Part shown: in pieces, positions 46,871 through 58,789 of the stretch | How the letters are laid out: each line of letters begins with the position of its first letter | Position numbering within the stretch: position 1 is the first letter of the stretch | Source of the DNA: Zoroaster sp. YZ-2022 | Lineage: Eukaryota > Echinodermata > Asteroidea > Forcipulatida > Zoroasteridae | Length of the DNA stretch: 64,000 bases | Direction of reading: 5' to 3' | NCBI GenBank assembly: GCA_029582265.1 | Contig: CM055816.1 | Span: forward strand, 1-64,000 | Notes under the pieces: model-generated | What the model was told of the DNA's origin: nothing | Database searches by the model: none | Seen by the model: only the letters and a program-made list of their open reading frames with translations | Made by a program: the position numbers and the translations under genes

Positions 46871-49120
46871 TTCTTTGCCTGCAATCTTCTAGGCAAATTA
46901 GAGAAATATCTCATACCCATGGCTTAAGAACTTAAGTAAAAATGTGACAAATGAATGTCAATTGATAAAATTGAATTCTTAATCAACCGCTTGCGACTGG
47001 TTACAATGAAATTGAATGAACTTATCGACACTTTTCTGATGTACGTACTTATTTTGCCGAGTTGGGTATTAAATTGAATGAAAAAGGTTTTAAAACACAC
47101 TATTGGGAGACCAAGGTCCAAGAACCAATAAGTGTTTTAGTTTTCAGATTCTGTGCCCTCCCCATACATCCGTGGTGAAAATACAAGTACGATAAATTAA
47201 GTAAGAATGACCATTTATGACAACAATTACAGTTTTCTTAGGAAGTTCCAACCTAACACCTGTTCGCAACGACTGAATCGCAATTAAAATATTGACATTT
47301 CAGTGCAAATATCTTTGTTTATTTAAATCATCCATTGTTATTTTACACACTTAGAAACACAAGAATCATGACAAAAAAGAAGACAGTACTTGTGTTTTAT
47401 ATATAAATTACTTGTATATCATATAGAGATGTTAATCCTGACCTTGATAACAGAACAATAAATTAATTTATTGATCTCAGTCTTGAACTTACTGACCCTG
47501 CTCTTATACATACTGGGATGCCTGGCGCAGTGACCCACACATTCCCCGTGACCCCAAATTCAAATTTAAGATGAAAACCCAACAACAAACGGAAATAATA
47601 AGGGAATAAAGGTTTGTCGGGCGGTCTTTACCGAATAATAATGGGTGATTTTGGGCATGGTCATGGGCGATAAGGACCAAGCGGAAGCTGATGACCTTAT
47701 CGCCCGTGACCCACACACAAAACAAGTCATTAACCTGCCGTAAAGACAACGTCAAATTGTTAGTTCCATTCATAAAATGGCTGTATCGATTTAGTTTTCA
47801 AAACAAATTGTAATTTATGTTGAATATAGCCCAATAGAAATGGACAAATTCATACACGACATACCCCAGTGATTATGTTTTGTCCAATCAGATTGTCACA
47901 AAATGTCCATCAACCATTTATGAATAAGGTTTAATTCCATTGGAGTGTTGTTGAAGAGCACCTCTTAAACATAGGTGTATATCCCATGACAATGGGGTAT
48001 GGCTTACACCTCCCCACCCCCACCCCCCCCCCCCCCCCACACACACACACACGCTGTCCATGGTGATGGTCAATATGATTATACTCCCTAGCTATACCCG
48101 TTGGGTTCTGTAAAAACATTGATGGAATGTTTGCGTCGGGATAATGAACAATATTGATTTAATATTTGCCTTGTATACTAACTTTGTCTTTATATAGTTA
48201 AGACGTTAAGTTAGCTTTAGTTGAGACGTAGAATCTTGCCTTTACTTAAGACGTTAAGTTAGCCTTTAGTTAAGACGCACGCGGCCACGCCCGTAAGGAG
48301 ACCACGCCTTTACCAGTCCGTATATTCTCAAATGTTACCAAAATAATTCATAACCCTTAGTTCAAGTTTAGCTGGAGTTTGGGATGGTTTACTGATATGT
48401 TATTACACGGCAAATGGGAATTTTTAAGCTATAATCTATGATAACATCGTTTATTTTGCATATGCTATCATGAAATTGCATATTCATGAGCGAAACAGTG
48501 ATGTCACAATTGGATCAGATGCAATGTCCTGTTTGGTTTGTTCAATAAGGTAGAGCTAATCTTTTCAAACAACAATTCTCCTAATTGTTAACAAAAATAA
48601 TGCTAATTTCAGTGCTTACACTGAGATCCCATTATGACAAAACAGCGCCCTTGTGTGACAAGGATACAAAATCTTCACTTAACGTAAAAAAAAATACACT
48701 TATTTAAACTGCCCAGAAGCGTGGATATTTGCTAAACTATGTATATAAAATTGCATATCATAGGCCCTTTAAGATCGATCACATATAGTTAAGGATTAAG
48801 GCACCTGTCATGTTCGCCACATCTCCACCCGCCACCAACATCATGTTATATTTATTACGACGAATTTCTGTGAAATCATGCAGGATCTGTGAGTCTGTGA
48901 AATCAGATCTGTGAATCATGCAGGAAACCCGAATGTGAGGAACAAAGACAAAATGAAACAGCTGAATTATTTTACGATTTGATTTTCATGGCAATTTTTT
49001 GTTAATTTCTTACCATAGTTACTTAATTGCAAAACTCAAGATCATCCTCAAAAATACCTAGCATCAAGTTGTATGGTCAGTGAAACACTCTACATTGTAT
49101 ATTACGTTTGGATAGACTGT
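46870..49120. other. Non-coding DNA
   Basis: Includes a C-run followed by (AC)n at 48010-48052, an inverted gggcgataagg/ccttatcgccc pair (47665-47705), and a small direct repeat of tttagttaagacg-type phrases (48195-48275). No exon is supported. Confidence 0.4.
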
Positions 49121-49139
49121 TGTTATTATAAAACATTGG

Positions 49140-49226
49140 ACTGCGGGACAAGGAAATATTGACTGAAGTGAGACTCGAACCTGCGACCTTCATATTACCG
49201 TACCGATGCAGCTCTCTCTAATTATT
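49140..49226 (-). repeat. tRNA-derived SINE fragment
   Basis: Read on the minus strand: an A-box-like gagctgcatcggtacggtaa, then gaaggtcgcaggttcgagtc, a very good Pol III B box (ggttcgagtc). The A-to-B spacing is tRNA-like though short, and the sequence continues into a non-tRNA body. A truncated tRNA-related SINE is the best reading; no complete cloverleaf forms. Confidence 0.6.
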
Positions 49227-49959
49227 ATAAAATATGGATTAGGATCAAGTGTTAAACAAGGTTCACCCAGTAACAAAATTCGACAAACATGTAATTAACC
49301 CCTTACGCCCTAGTGGCTATTGGCCTTGTTTGGGGTGACTGACAGTAAATAAAAATAAAATAAAATAAATCACAGAAGAAAGCACAGCAATCTGGATTTA
49401 TATTACTGGAAACGGGGTAGTGCATAATCTCAAATCTTGCAGACACTATACAATGCATTTTTACCAACTAAAGATGATTTGTTTTTATATTTTGACATAT
49501 GCTTTCAATGCGTTACGTGACGTCCCTCACTCTTGTTATTAATGAACTATTCATTTTTAATTTTATAAAGTATTGAATTAACAACTTGACATTCTTGAGT
49601 CAAGTATTTTCTAATATAATTATGCGAAGTGCACGATAATTAAATACGCATGCACATTTACTGGGATATAAAAAAAAAACACCCTCACTATGGCAACTCT
49701 CCCCATCCTCATTGCTATACACTACAATACTTCGTGTAAACCTGGTTTTGGTATCAATCTTCTCTACAAATAATTATATCTGAGGTGTTATCAGTTAAAC
49801 AAAGAAGTGAGTTGATAACCAATACGTGTATCGAAGTACTCTTCTCATAATTCCTCAATAGAATGAATACAACGAATCTCAATGCATTGTCAATTGTTTT
49901 GTTATAGACACAACGTAATAATATGAAACCTGATTGTTAAATGTGTATCTTAATTCATA

Positions 49960-50505
49960 GCATGTCAGTTTACTCGTAGAAATAGTTTTGCCAACATTAC
50001 CAATGTTACACCTTCCCTTTCATGTATATATCTTTACTCAACTTGGAGAGTACGTATACTTTTAGAAGCAGTTTTGTCAACATTACCAATGGTGTACCTT
50101 CCCTTTCATTATATCTACGTATACTCTTGAAAGCAGTTTTGCCAATATGACCAATGTTGTACCTTCCGTTCAATGTATATCTTGATTCAAAGAGAGTAAG
50201 CATACTCGTAGAAGCAGTTTTGCCAACATTACCAATGTTGTACCTTCTCTTTAATGTATACCTTGATTCAAAGAGATTAAGCATACTCATAGAAGCAGTT
50301 TGGCCAACATTACCAATGTTGTACCTTCCCTTTAATGTATACCTTGATTCAAAGAGAGTAAGCATACTCATAGAAGCAGTTTGGCCAACATTACCAATGT
50401 TGTACATTCCCTTTAATGTATATCTTGATTCAAAGAGAGTAAGCATACTCATATAAGTAGTTTTGCCAACATTACTAATGTTGTACCTTCCCTTAATGGA
50501 TGGCT
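49960..50505. repeat. 81-bp tandem array built from a MITE-end motif
   Basis: About six copies of ttttgccaacattaccaatg, ttgtaccttccctttaatgt, atatcttgattcaaagagag and taagcatactcatagaagca, with an 81-bp period (for example 50211, 50292, 50373). The caatgttgtaccttcc core is the terminal motif of the 13.6 kb element. Since 81 is divisible by three, long ORFs appear on both strands; they are by-products of the period. Confidence 0.9.
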
Positions 50506-50509
50506 TTAA

Positions 50510-51250
50510 GCGAAGGGTGTAGCCAAAAGGAGTGTAAGGGTGCGACAACTCCACCCCTTCCAATATTCAGTCGGCAAATAAAACACCAAATCAAACCATT
50601 GAAGCAGCACGTATCTTCATAACGTATGGGTCACCCAGCTCTAGATGTCATGATTGCACAATACATTACACTACTAACGTTCGCCATAGCAAACAATGCT
50701 TTTGTAATGAGCAAGGACTAAAATCAAACATCGTTTACACACGTTTGACATGCAGGAAATATTTTGAAAATTCTGTTTATATAAAGAATATTAATTATAT
50801 TTAAATATGTTTGACTCAAACAATTCAAAACAATTTGCAACGAAACAAAATCGAAACTTAGGCCTAGGTGAACACAAAAGTTTTCTATTCACATAATTGA
50901 TTACTATTTTGAATTATCTAAATAAAACAGGCATGCTGTCGTACAAATCAGCACAACATGAATATCATTTTAGTGTTTTTAGGTGAACAAAGATTGTACA
51001 GTTTTAAAACGAATACGTTTTACACGATAGTCTATTTCGTCACTTTCTGCACAGTGATTAGCATACAACAATGTCAAAACGGCGTTGTCAAAAATATGAA
51101 ATAAAATATTTTTTGTTTTTAACATTATCATTATCCAATATTGTCGATTACATGTGCTAAGTCAATGACAGGAAATGAAATCACAAATATGCATGTACGA
51201 TAAGACCATAGATGATAAGGCGTTACATTGTGCTTGTACATTTACAATAG
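50510..51250. other. Non-coding DNA
   Basis: AT-rich; no exon, RNA gene or repeat recognised. Confidence 0.4.
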
Positions 51251-51252
51251 GC

Positions 51253-51417
51253 CTACATACACGTTCTCCCGCTGGGTCGCACCAAGGCATACCGCGGTGG
51301 AGCATGAGTGCGACGAATACGTGCCCGGCGAGAGGTCATCTGCTGACGCGGTCGATACTGCATGGCGTACTGAAAATTAGCAAAGCACCATTCTCCACAT
51401 GTACAATCTTTGTTCGT
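51253..51417 (-). CDS. Possible minus-strand terminal exon, unknown protein
   Basis: After an acceptor-like tattatttttcag on the minus strand, a GC-rich frame reads TNKDCTCGEWCFANFQYAMQ followed by a strongly basic tail (RPRQQ, SRRARIRRTH) to a TAG. The base composition is sharply different from its AT-rich neighbours, and the acceptor sits just where composition changes, which is why it is listed. No domain is recognised, no upstream partner exon was found, and the opposite strand is also open, so this is weak. Confidence 0.25.
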   Translation of the reverse strand, partial: TNKDCTCGEWCFANFQYAMQYRPRQQMTSRRARIRRTHAPPRYALVRPSGRTCM

Positions 51418-52839
51418 CTGAAAAATAATATATGACTTTGATTGAATTCGTCTTAACAGCGTTAACATAAATAAAGAACAAATGTAAAAATGCATAAGAA
51501 TAATGTTCATTTACCCAACATTTTGGGAAACATTTGAAAGATTTACAACGCGCTATATTTGTAATTTATAAAAATAAAATTATTAATTTTCAAGAAACAT
51601 TTCACTGAACTTAAACTTAAATGTAATTTAATTTTCAAGACAAAAATTCACCAAACTAAAAATTAAATGGCATATTTTTCTTCAAAACTGCCTAAATAAG
51701 GATGATGATGTTTGATGAAAATCGAAATGTGACATTGACACATCCGCAGCAAGGACGTAGTCGAAGGAATTATTGCGCAATCACGGCAAGGCGGCAGATA
51801 TAGGCTTATATTTGTTGTACCTTGCAACGTGAATTAATTTCTGGGGAAAAAAACCTTATTAAATAAATATATTTTTACAGGAAATCACGAACGAGCTGCG
51901 TGTGAATTCGATTCTTAGAACGCTCTCATAACCTTTTATACAAATAATAGTATCTAGAAACGTGAAAATGCACAGTATAGTAACCGATAGTAATTTAAAT
52001 TTATATTAATTAATGTGGAGAACTGTAATTGTAATGATTACATCTATATTAGAATTAGTAAGCGAGGTGCGTGCGCTGACAACACTTATGCTAGACATAC
52101 ACTGGATCCAAAAAGCCAGTCCTTCATAACCTTCTAAATATTTTCTAAAGATTGTACTGAATTATAGCTTCAATACTATTCATTTCCTGAATCCTGGTGA
52201 ACATGTTTTCATTGAGCAATATGGCTCGTAATAGGTTTGATTGACATATGAACGACAACTGAAACAGTCGTGACATTGGCTTTACACGCATGTTGATATT
52301 GTCTACAGTTTCCTCATTGCTAGTAGCTATTTCTGGGTCAAGGTTTTCTTTGCACCTATATACGCCTGCTAATATATTTACTATGTTTTTGTTACAATCA
52401 ATTGTAATGCAAACATAATAAGCTTGTCCTGAGCGAGTTTTGCCTGAACGTTCATATTTCATATTTGTAATAAAATATTATTTCATTTAAAAGGAATGGA
52501 TAAAATACAAACATTTGAAAATAAAAATCTTCAAAATGATTTTCATTACGGATAAAATGATTTTACATCGACATTTGTTAATCACACAACATGCCTGAAT
52601 GAGCAATCCAGGGTGAAAATGGATCGACAGAAAAATAAAAATTAATACTTAGACATTTATAATATTCTAGAAAGTACTTCATAGTCGGGATTGGAAAGAT
52701 AACAGAAAGAAAACAACAACAACAAATATTTAAGCACGAAACAAAAATGAATACAAAATAGACAGACAACAAGCAGTGAGTTTTACAGTTGGCCAAAACA
52801 TTCCTACTTTTCTAATCACTTAATCTCCCATCTTCAAAG

Positions 52840-52983
52840 TAAACCTGGAATTGACGGAGAGCAAGATGATGGTTCGTCACTTTGGTCCCCCTCCGTATAT
52901 GGGTCCTGGACCACACGGTAAATACGACTGGGTGATAAAAGTCATGCAAAGCATATCGAACAGATGCCCCAATGCCCGAACAG
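52840..52983 (+). CDS. Candidate second exon of the EGF gene
   Basis: The acceptor (cttcaaag) ends at 52839 and a good donor, gtgaga, starts at 52984. The exon is 144 nt, phase 1 at both ends, and reads NLELTESKMMVRHFGPPPYM, then GPGPHGKYDWVIKVM and SNRCPNART. It would join in frame after the 38.7 kb exon and before the EGF exon at 53,893. No family is recognised; a Pro/Gly-rich stretch precedes a possible amphipathic helix. The opposite strand is also open (52812-53102), so strand choice rests on the splice sites and phase. Confidence 0.4.
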
Positions 52984-53892
52984 GTGAGAAATCCTAAACG
53001 ACAGATATAAAGTGATCGTTTACTCGTACTTAGCTCGGGTCCATTATTATCAGTGGCAACGCCCCCATGGGGATTTATCCAGCAGTAAAGACCAAGCAAC
53101 AATCCTTATTGAAACAGTTTGATTTTATTTTAAGGGGAACTTTTCATAAAAGTAAATTTGGTCATGACACAATACGTACTGTGATTTAGTGAAGTAAATC
53201 AGAAGGTTGCCGCATTTTCGTTTTCGACCAGGTCATGTGTTTGTAATATCTATAATTGATTTCTACACACATTTCATGATCCGCATAAAGTATGATTAGT
53301 AATAATATGAAGAAATCTCAAATAATTCATCAAATGAATCTTGTTGGATCAAATATCATTAGGCCGCTCGCCAAATATAAACACCATAGAAGAATCACGT
53401 TGACATCCCTGGTGTTATATTCTAACAAACCAGTTTTTTACTGGGTGGATGTGTACAAACATGTTTCCATCAACATTTGGTAATTCTTGTAACGTTACAA
53501 CTATTACCAAAACTATTAACTAAAAATCAACCTGATAAATTACTCCTCTGGAAGTGCTTTCATTTTACAGAACTTGAAAATGTGTATAGCCGAACAATTC
53601 CAAAAGTTACCGGTTTCAGAAACGTGCCATCCAATTGAGATAATCTTCATGAAGTATGATTGCCTAATAATCAGAAGACAATTTTACGTAATTTTTAAGT
53701 TTAAATTTTTTAAATACTTTTAACCATGACAAAAACCTTAACTTTAAACTAGCGATGAAATGGAATGGCATGACATGTTTTTTGTAAAGATTTTCTTTGG
53801 GTAAAAACTGTTAATTGGAACAATTACAGTAGCCTGACGTGCCAAAATAAATAATACATTTGACTTGACCTTTTGACTATTTATCTTTTCAG

Positions 53893-53991
53893 AGTGTACA
53901 CTGACCTGTGTGAATAGTGGTACGCTGGATAATGGCACCTGTCAATGTGATTGTGATCCAAATCAAAGCTGGAGTGGTAAAAACTGTAGTC
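53893..53991 (+). CDS. EGF-like domain exon 1
   Basis: Acceptor tatttatcttttcag, exon of 99 nt, donor gtaagt at 53992; phase 1-1. Translation: (E)CTLTCVNSGTLDNGTCQC, then DCDPNQSWSGKNCS. The six cysteines are spaced C-x3-C-x10-C-x-C-x-C-x10-C, an EGF-like variant with the terminal WSGKNC motif seen in secreted or extracellular proteins. Symmetric phase 1 exons are the form in which EGF modules shuffle and duplicate. Confidence 0.8.
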
Positions 53992-54486
53992 GTAAGTAAA
54001 ATAATACGGATTATTGTGTAACTGTTTCCCGAAAATAAACAAACAAACTATGGAACAAACGAACAAATATTTGACGCGTATATATGCCAGTTGTTCGCCA
54101 CCTGTTCTATTCAGCTGGGGGTATCCCCCTACGAGCGACGTTCACTATCCAGTACTTCGTTGACTCAAGATCACTGTAAAAAGGATCACTGTAAGATGTG
54201 CACGAGCAAATATCAATGTTTGAACTTTCACCATTTTAGAGAACAAAACAGTAATTTTATCTGAACTCCTTTTGTCTCGATTTCAGAAAGCCTGAGGTCC
54301 ACTGAAGGAAAACAAATGGGCCTCTTGCATTTAAATGAACAACAACGCGCATATTTCTGGTGTTAATTACACAAAGTTTGGACAATACTTTGGTGATTTT
54401 GTTTACTAATGGCATGACTTTGCAAGGGAAACATCAGAGAAATGAGGCGATTTTTTAACATAAGAGGATCATTTGTTTTCCTCCAG

Positions 54487-54554
54487 TGCGTGCAACAGAC
54501 TGCATTATATCCTGTGAGAATGGAGGTACACTGGATAATGGCATTTGTGTTTGA
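54487..54554 (+). pseudogene. Broken EGF-like exon
   Basis: After a tttcctccag acceptor the frame reads VRATDCIISCENGGTLDNGICV, clearly the same module as its neighbours, but then meets TGA at 54552-54554 in place of the C-x-C and WSG parts, and there is no donor. It is a decayed duplicate. Skipping it keeps the phase 1 joins intact. Confidence 0.75.
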
Positions 54555-54641
54555 TAAGAATATCCCGACTTGCCATTTGTTTTTAAAGAGTAAAATAAAT
54601 AATATATTTGACTTGACTTGTTTGACTATTTATCTTTTCAG

Positions 54642-54734
54642 AGTGTGCACTGTCCTGTGAGAATGGTGGTAAACTGGATAGTGGCACCTGTGAATGTGAA
54701 TGTGATCAAAACTGGAGTGGTAAAAACTGTAGTC
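54642..54734 (+). CDS. EGF-like domain exon 2
   Basis: Near-duplicate of the exon at 53,893: the same tatttatcttttcag acceptor, 93 nt, donor gtaagt at 54735, phase 1-1. Reads CALSCENGGKLDSGTCECEC, then DQNWSGKNCS. About 45 bp of upstream intron (aaataaataata...tttgacttgac) is duplicated with the exon, so the duplication unit included flanking intron. Further EGF exons may lie beyond the 73-bp array, but none were seen before 64 kb. Confidence 0.8.
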
Positions 54735-54917
54735 GTAAGTAAAATATCAAAGAAACTTGTGTTGTTGTCTCCCGAAAATTAACAAACAATCGAACAAAAA
54801 CGAACGAACAAACAAACACTATAATGTGACAAATATTTGACGAGAAAGATATACTCAAAATACAATAAATGTAGTCAGACATTGCTCTAAATGTAATCAT
54901 CAAAATCATTTAAAGAT

Positions 54918-56697
54918 ATGCAGCCTAATACTTGACATGTGTAGGACTACTGTATTGTCTGACAATGGACGGAGCCTAATACTTGACCTGCGTAGGTCCT
55001 ATACTGTATTATACACATTGCCCACTATCCAATGACAATGGATGCAGCCTAATACTAGACCTGCGTAGGTCCTATACTGTATTATATACATTGCCCGCTA
55101 TCCAATGACAATGGATGCAGCCTAATACTAGACCTGCGTAGCTACTATACTGTATTATACACACTGCCCACTATCCAATGACGATGGATGCAGCCTAATA
55201 CTAGACCTGCGTAGGTCCTATACTGTATTATACACACTGCCCACTATCCAATGACAATGGATGCAGTCTAATACTAGACCTGCGTAGCTCCTATACTGTA
55301 TTATACACACTGCCCACTATCCAATGACAATGGGATGCAGCATAATACTCGACCTGCGTAGGTCCTATACTGTATTATACACACTGCCCACTATCCAATG
55401 ACAATGGATGCAGCCTAATACTCGACTTGCGTAGCTCCTATACTGTATTATACACACTGCCCACTATCCAATGGCGATGGATGCAGCCTAATACTAGACC
55501 TCCGTAGGTCCTATACTGTATTATACACACTGCCCACTATCCAATGACAATGGATGCAGCCTAATACTCGACCTGCGTAGGTCCTATACTGTATTATACA
55601 CACTGCCCACTATCCAATGACAATGGACGCAGCCTAATACTAGACCTGCGTAGCTCCTATACTGTATTATACACACTGCCCACTATCCAATGACAATGGA
55701 TGCAGCCTAATACTAGACCCGCATAGCTCCTATACTGTATTATACACACTGCCCACTATCCAATGACAATGGACGCAGCCTAATACTAGACCTGCGTAGC
55801 TCCTATACTGTATTATACACACTGCCCACTGTCAATGACAATGGATGCAGCCTAATACTCGACCTGCGTAGCTCCTATACTGTATTATACACATTGCCCA
55901 CTATCCAATGACAATGGATGTAGCCTAATACTAGACCTGCGTAGCTCCTATACTGTATTATAACATTGCCCACTATCCAATGACAATGGACGCAGCCTAA
56001 TACTAGACCTGCGTAGGTCCTATACTGTATTATACACATTGCCCACTATCCAATGACAATGGATGCAGCCTAATACTAGACCTGCGTAGCTCCTATACTG
56101 TATTATACACACTGCCCACTATCCAATGACAATGGATGTAGCCTAATACTAGACCTGCGTAGGTCCTATACTGTATTATACACATTGGCCACTATCCAAT
56201 GACAATGGATGCAGCCTAATACTCGACCTGCGTAGCTCCTATACTGTATTATACACACTGCCCACTATCCAATGACAATGGATGCAGCCTAATACTCGAC
56301 CTGCGTAGCTCCTATACTGTATTATACACACTGCCCACTATCCAATGACAATGGATGCAGCCTAATACTCGACCTGCGTAGCTCCTATACTGTATTATAT
56401 ACATTGCCCGCTATCCAATGACAATGGATGCAGCCTAATACTAGACCTGTGTAGCTCCTATACTGTATTATACACATTGCCCACTATCCAGTGACGATGG
56501 ATGCAGCCTAATACTAGACCTGCTTAGCTCCTATACTGTATTATACACATTGCCCACTATCCAATGACGATGGATGCAGCCTAATACTAGACCTGCGTAG
56601 CTCCTATACTGTATTATACACACTGCCCACTATCCAATGACGATGGACGCAGCCTAATACTCGACCTGCGTAGGTCCTATACTGTATTATACACATT
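54918..56697. repeat. 73-bp tandem array, about 24 copies
   Basis: The unit runs atgcagcctaatactagacc, tgcgtaggtcctatactgta, ttatacacactgcccactat, ccaatgacaatgg. A short hairpin (gacct-gcgt-aggtc) recurs; many units carry agctc in place of aggtc, which removes it, and the two versions are mixed along the array. It begins about 180 bp after the last EGF exon. Confidence 0.95.
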
Positions 56698-56917
56698 AAT
56701 ACCCCCTGGGCCCTCACCCCACTGAAAAGCAATGATCTAGAGCCCCCTTGTGCCCAGCCACTGAAAATGTCCTGGCTACGCCGCTGAATGGAAGATTGTG
56801 ATTCTTTCCATTCGACGAAAACGACGCATGCAGTTGATTGCAGAATCCCATCCATAAGACACGTGTTCTTTATGATATTCATTGTCTACGTCACGGTAAC
56901 CTCAAATGTTTCAGTAG

Positions 56918-56972
56918 TTTGGTCCTAGTTGGATACTGCATAATCTCCCCATACGGGATGTTACATGCAATT
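56918..56972. repeat. Single 65-bp unit left of the retrotransposon
   Basis: gtcctagttggatactgcat then aatctccccatacgggatgt matches the array at 58.4 kb, so the retrotransposon at 56.97-58.4 kb was inserted into this array. Confidence 0.85.
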
Positions 56973-58405
56973 GTAAGGTCAGTATGTACGCTGATGACAC
57001 TGCTCTTTACTATCCCAGCAAAAATGAGTCTGATCTCATAGAGAAAATTAACGAAGATATGACCGGTGTCAAGGAATGGCTCAAACGAAATAAACTGAGT
57101 CTCAATGTTGAGAAAACAGAATTTATTTTGCTGGGTACAAGGTCAAAGCTGCGCAATATACATGATGACACAATCACCGTAACGATCAATGGGACCCCAC
57201 TCAAACGCGTACATACTTGCAAACACCTCGGAGTTATTGTAGATGAAAACCTAACTTGGCGCAACCACATTGATCATGTACGAAGAAAGGCTCTAGCTGG
57301 AGTGCATGTTATCAAGAAGGTAAAAAACATAATCCCTCAGACTACTACTAAACTGCTGTACAATGCCATAGTTTCCTCACACTTTGATTATTGTGATGTT
57401 GTGTGGGGAAACTGTGGTGCTAACACTCAAACAAAACTGCAAAAATTACAAAACAAAAGCGCCCGTATGATAACCAATGCACACTGGAGTGTTCCTAGCA
57501 GTGTTAATTTAGATGAGCTAAAGTGGGCCCCACTTGAGGAAAAAAGACGTAAACATGATGCAATTATGATGTTTAAAATTGTAAACAATCTTGCGCCAAT
57601 GTACTTAAAAAATAAATTTAAGTACACTAATACTGGTTATGACCTCAGACGAAGCAGCCTTTCATTGTCTACTCCAATTCCCAAAACAGATTCCCTTAAA
57701 CGGAGCTTCTGTTACAGAGGTGCCATGACGTGGATTCGCTGAATCACGACATACAGACTGCAAACAGCGTTAACCGCTTCAAATGCAAGCTGAAGGCCAG
57801 AAATGTTTAATGTTTTACGAGACTGCGTTGCCTCATGTCAGCCTGTTGTTTTTAAAAACTTTAATTTGTGATTTTAATTCAATCGTTTTAATTTAAATTA
57901 TTGTTTTGCTTTTAAATGTGTAAATCTTTTTATTTCAAGCTGTTATATTTTTTACCCCTTTTGTATGTTTTTACCCATTAGGTTTACCCTGTATATAATC
58001 CTTATAATCTCACAATTTTTATTTGTTTCTAAAAATGTTTACATCGTTTTATTTCAAGTTGTTGTATATTTCTACTCTTTCGTATGTTTTTATTTATTTT
58101 AAATTTACCTTTATATAGGGGCCTATAATCCTTATCATCTCACTTGTTTTACTCTTACTTTTAAGCAGGCCTATATTTGTTACTTTCGTATTCTTTTTTT
58201 TTCATTCTTAAATTACTTGTAATTTTTAATTTTTTATACATAATATATATGTCCGATTCTTGTTGTTGCTCTTTAAAATACTTTTAATTATTTATATTGT
58301 ATAATTTATGTTTATAAGGTTTTAATCACGGCCCCTTGAAAAACAGCCCCTGGCTGAATGGGCTTACCGTGTATAAATAAGAGTAAATAAATAAATAAAT
58401 ACATT
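56973..58405 (+). mobile_element. 5'-truncated non-LTR retrotransposon
   Basis: Contains the RT C-terminal half (see the pseudogene entry), a roughly 600-bp 3' UTR with T-rich stretches and the terminal gcccctggctgaatgggctt and accgtgtataaataagag, and a tail of aaat repeats ending at 58405. Both flanks are 65-bp array units, which sets the boundaries. The truncation falls just upstream of the catalytic YADD. Confidence 0.85.
56978..57809 (+). pseudogene. Non-LTR reverse transcriptase, YADD to C-terminus
   Basis: The frame opens VSMYADDTALYYPSKNE, the catalytic YADD box, followed by LNVEKTEFILLGTRSK, the HLGVIVDENLTWRNHI block, NAIVSSHFDYCDVVWGNC and QNKSARMITNAHW, typical of the C-terminal half of CR1/Jockey-superfamily RTs. 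TGA at 57740 results from a one-base shift; one frame over, LNHDIQTANSVNRFKCKLKA continues to TAA at 57809, which looks like the natural C-terminus. No endonuclease or upstream RT part remains, so it is inactive. Confidence 0.88.
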
Positions 58406-58738
58406 AACGATGATCCTATAGTTGGATACTGCATAATCTCCCCATACGGGATGTGACATGCAGTTACACATTAACGATAGTCCTATAGTTGGATACTGCA
58501 TTATAATCTCCCCATACGGGATGTGACATGCAGTTACACATTAACGATGGTCCTAGTTGGATACTGCATAATCTCCCCATATGGGATGTGACATGCAGTT
58601 ACACATTAACGATGGTCCTAGTTGGAAACTGCACAATCTCCCCATACGGGATGTGACATGCAGTTGCACATCAACGATGGTCCTAGTTGGATACTGCATA
58701 ATCTCCCCATACGGGATGTGACATGCAGTTGCACACAA
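58406..58738. repeat. 65-bp tandem array, about 5 copies
   Basis: Units gttggatactgcataatctc, cccatacgggatgtgacatg, cagttacacattaacgatgg, tccta, followed by a G-run (58763-58780). It is interrupted on the left by the retrotransposon. Confidence 0.93.
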
Positions 58739-58789
58739 CGGCGGCGGAACACTTTTAAAAGTGGGGGGGGGGGGGGGGGCAAGGTCCAG

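Noticed and set aside
52145..52462. 105-codon minus-strand ORF with ATG
   Set aside because: Looks almost gene-like, but no domain, no splice partners and AT-rich codons; a chance ORF cannot be ruled out.
52812..53102. 96-codon minus-strand ORF
   Set aside because: It is antisense to the exon at 52,840-52,983, which has better splice signals and the expected phase; I cannot fully exclude the minus strand.
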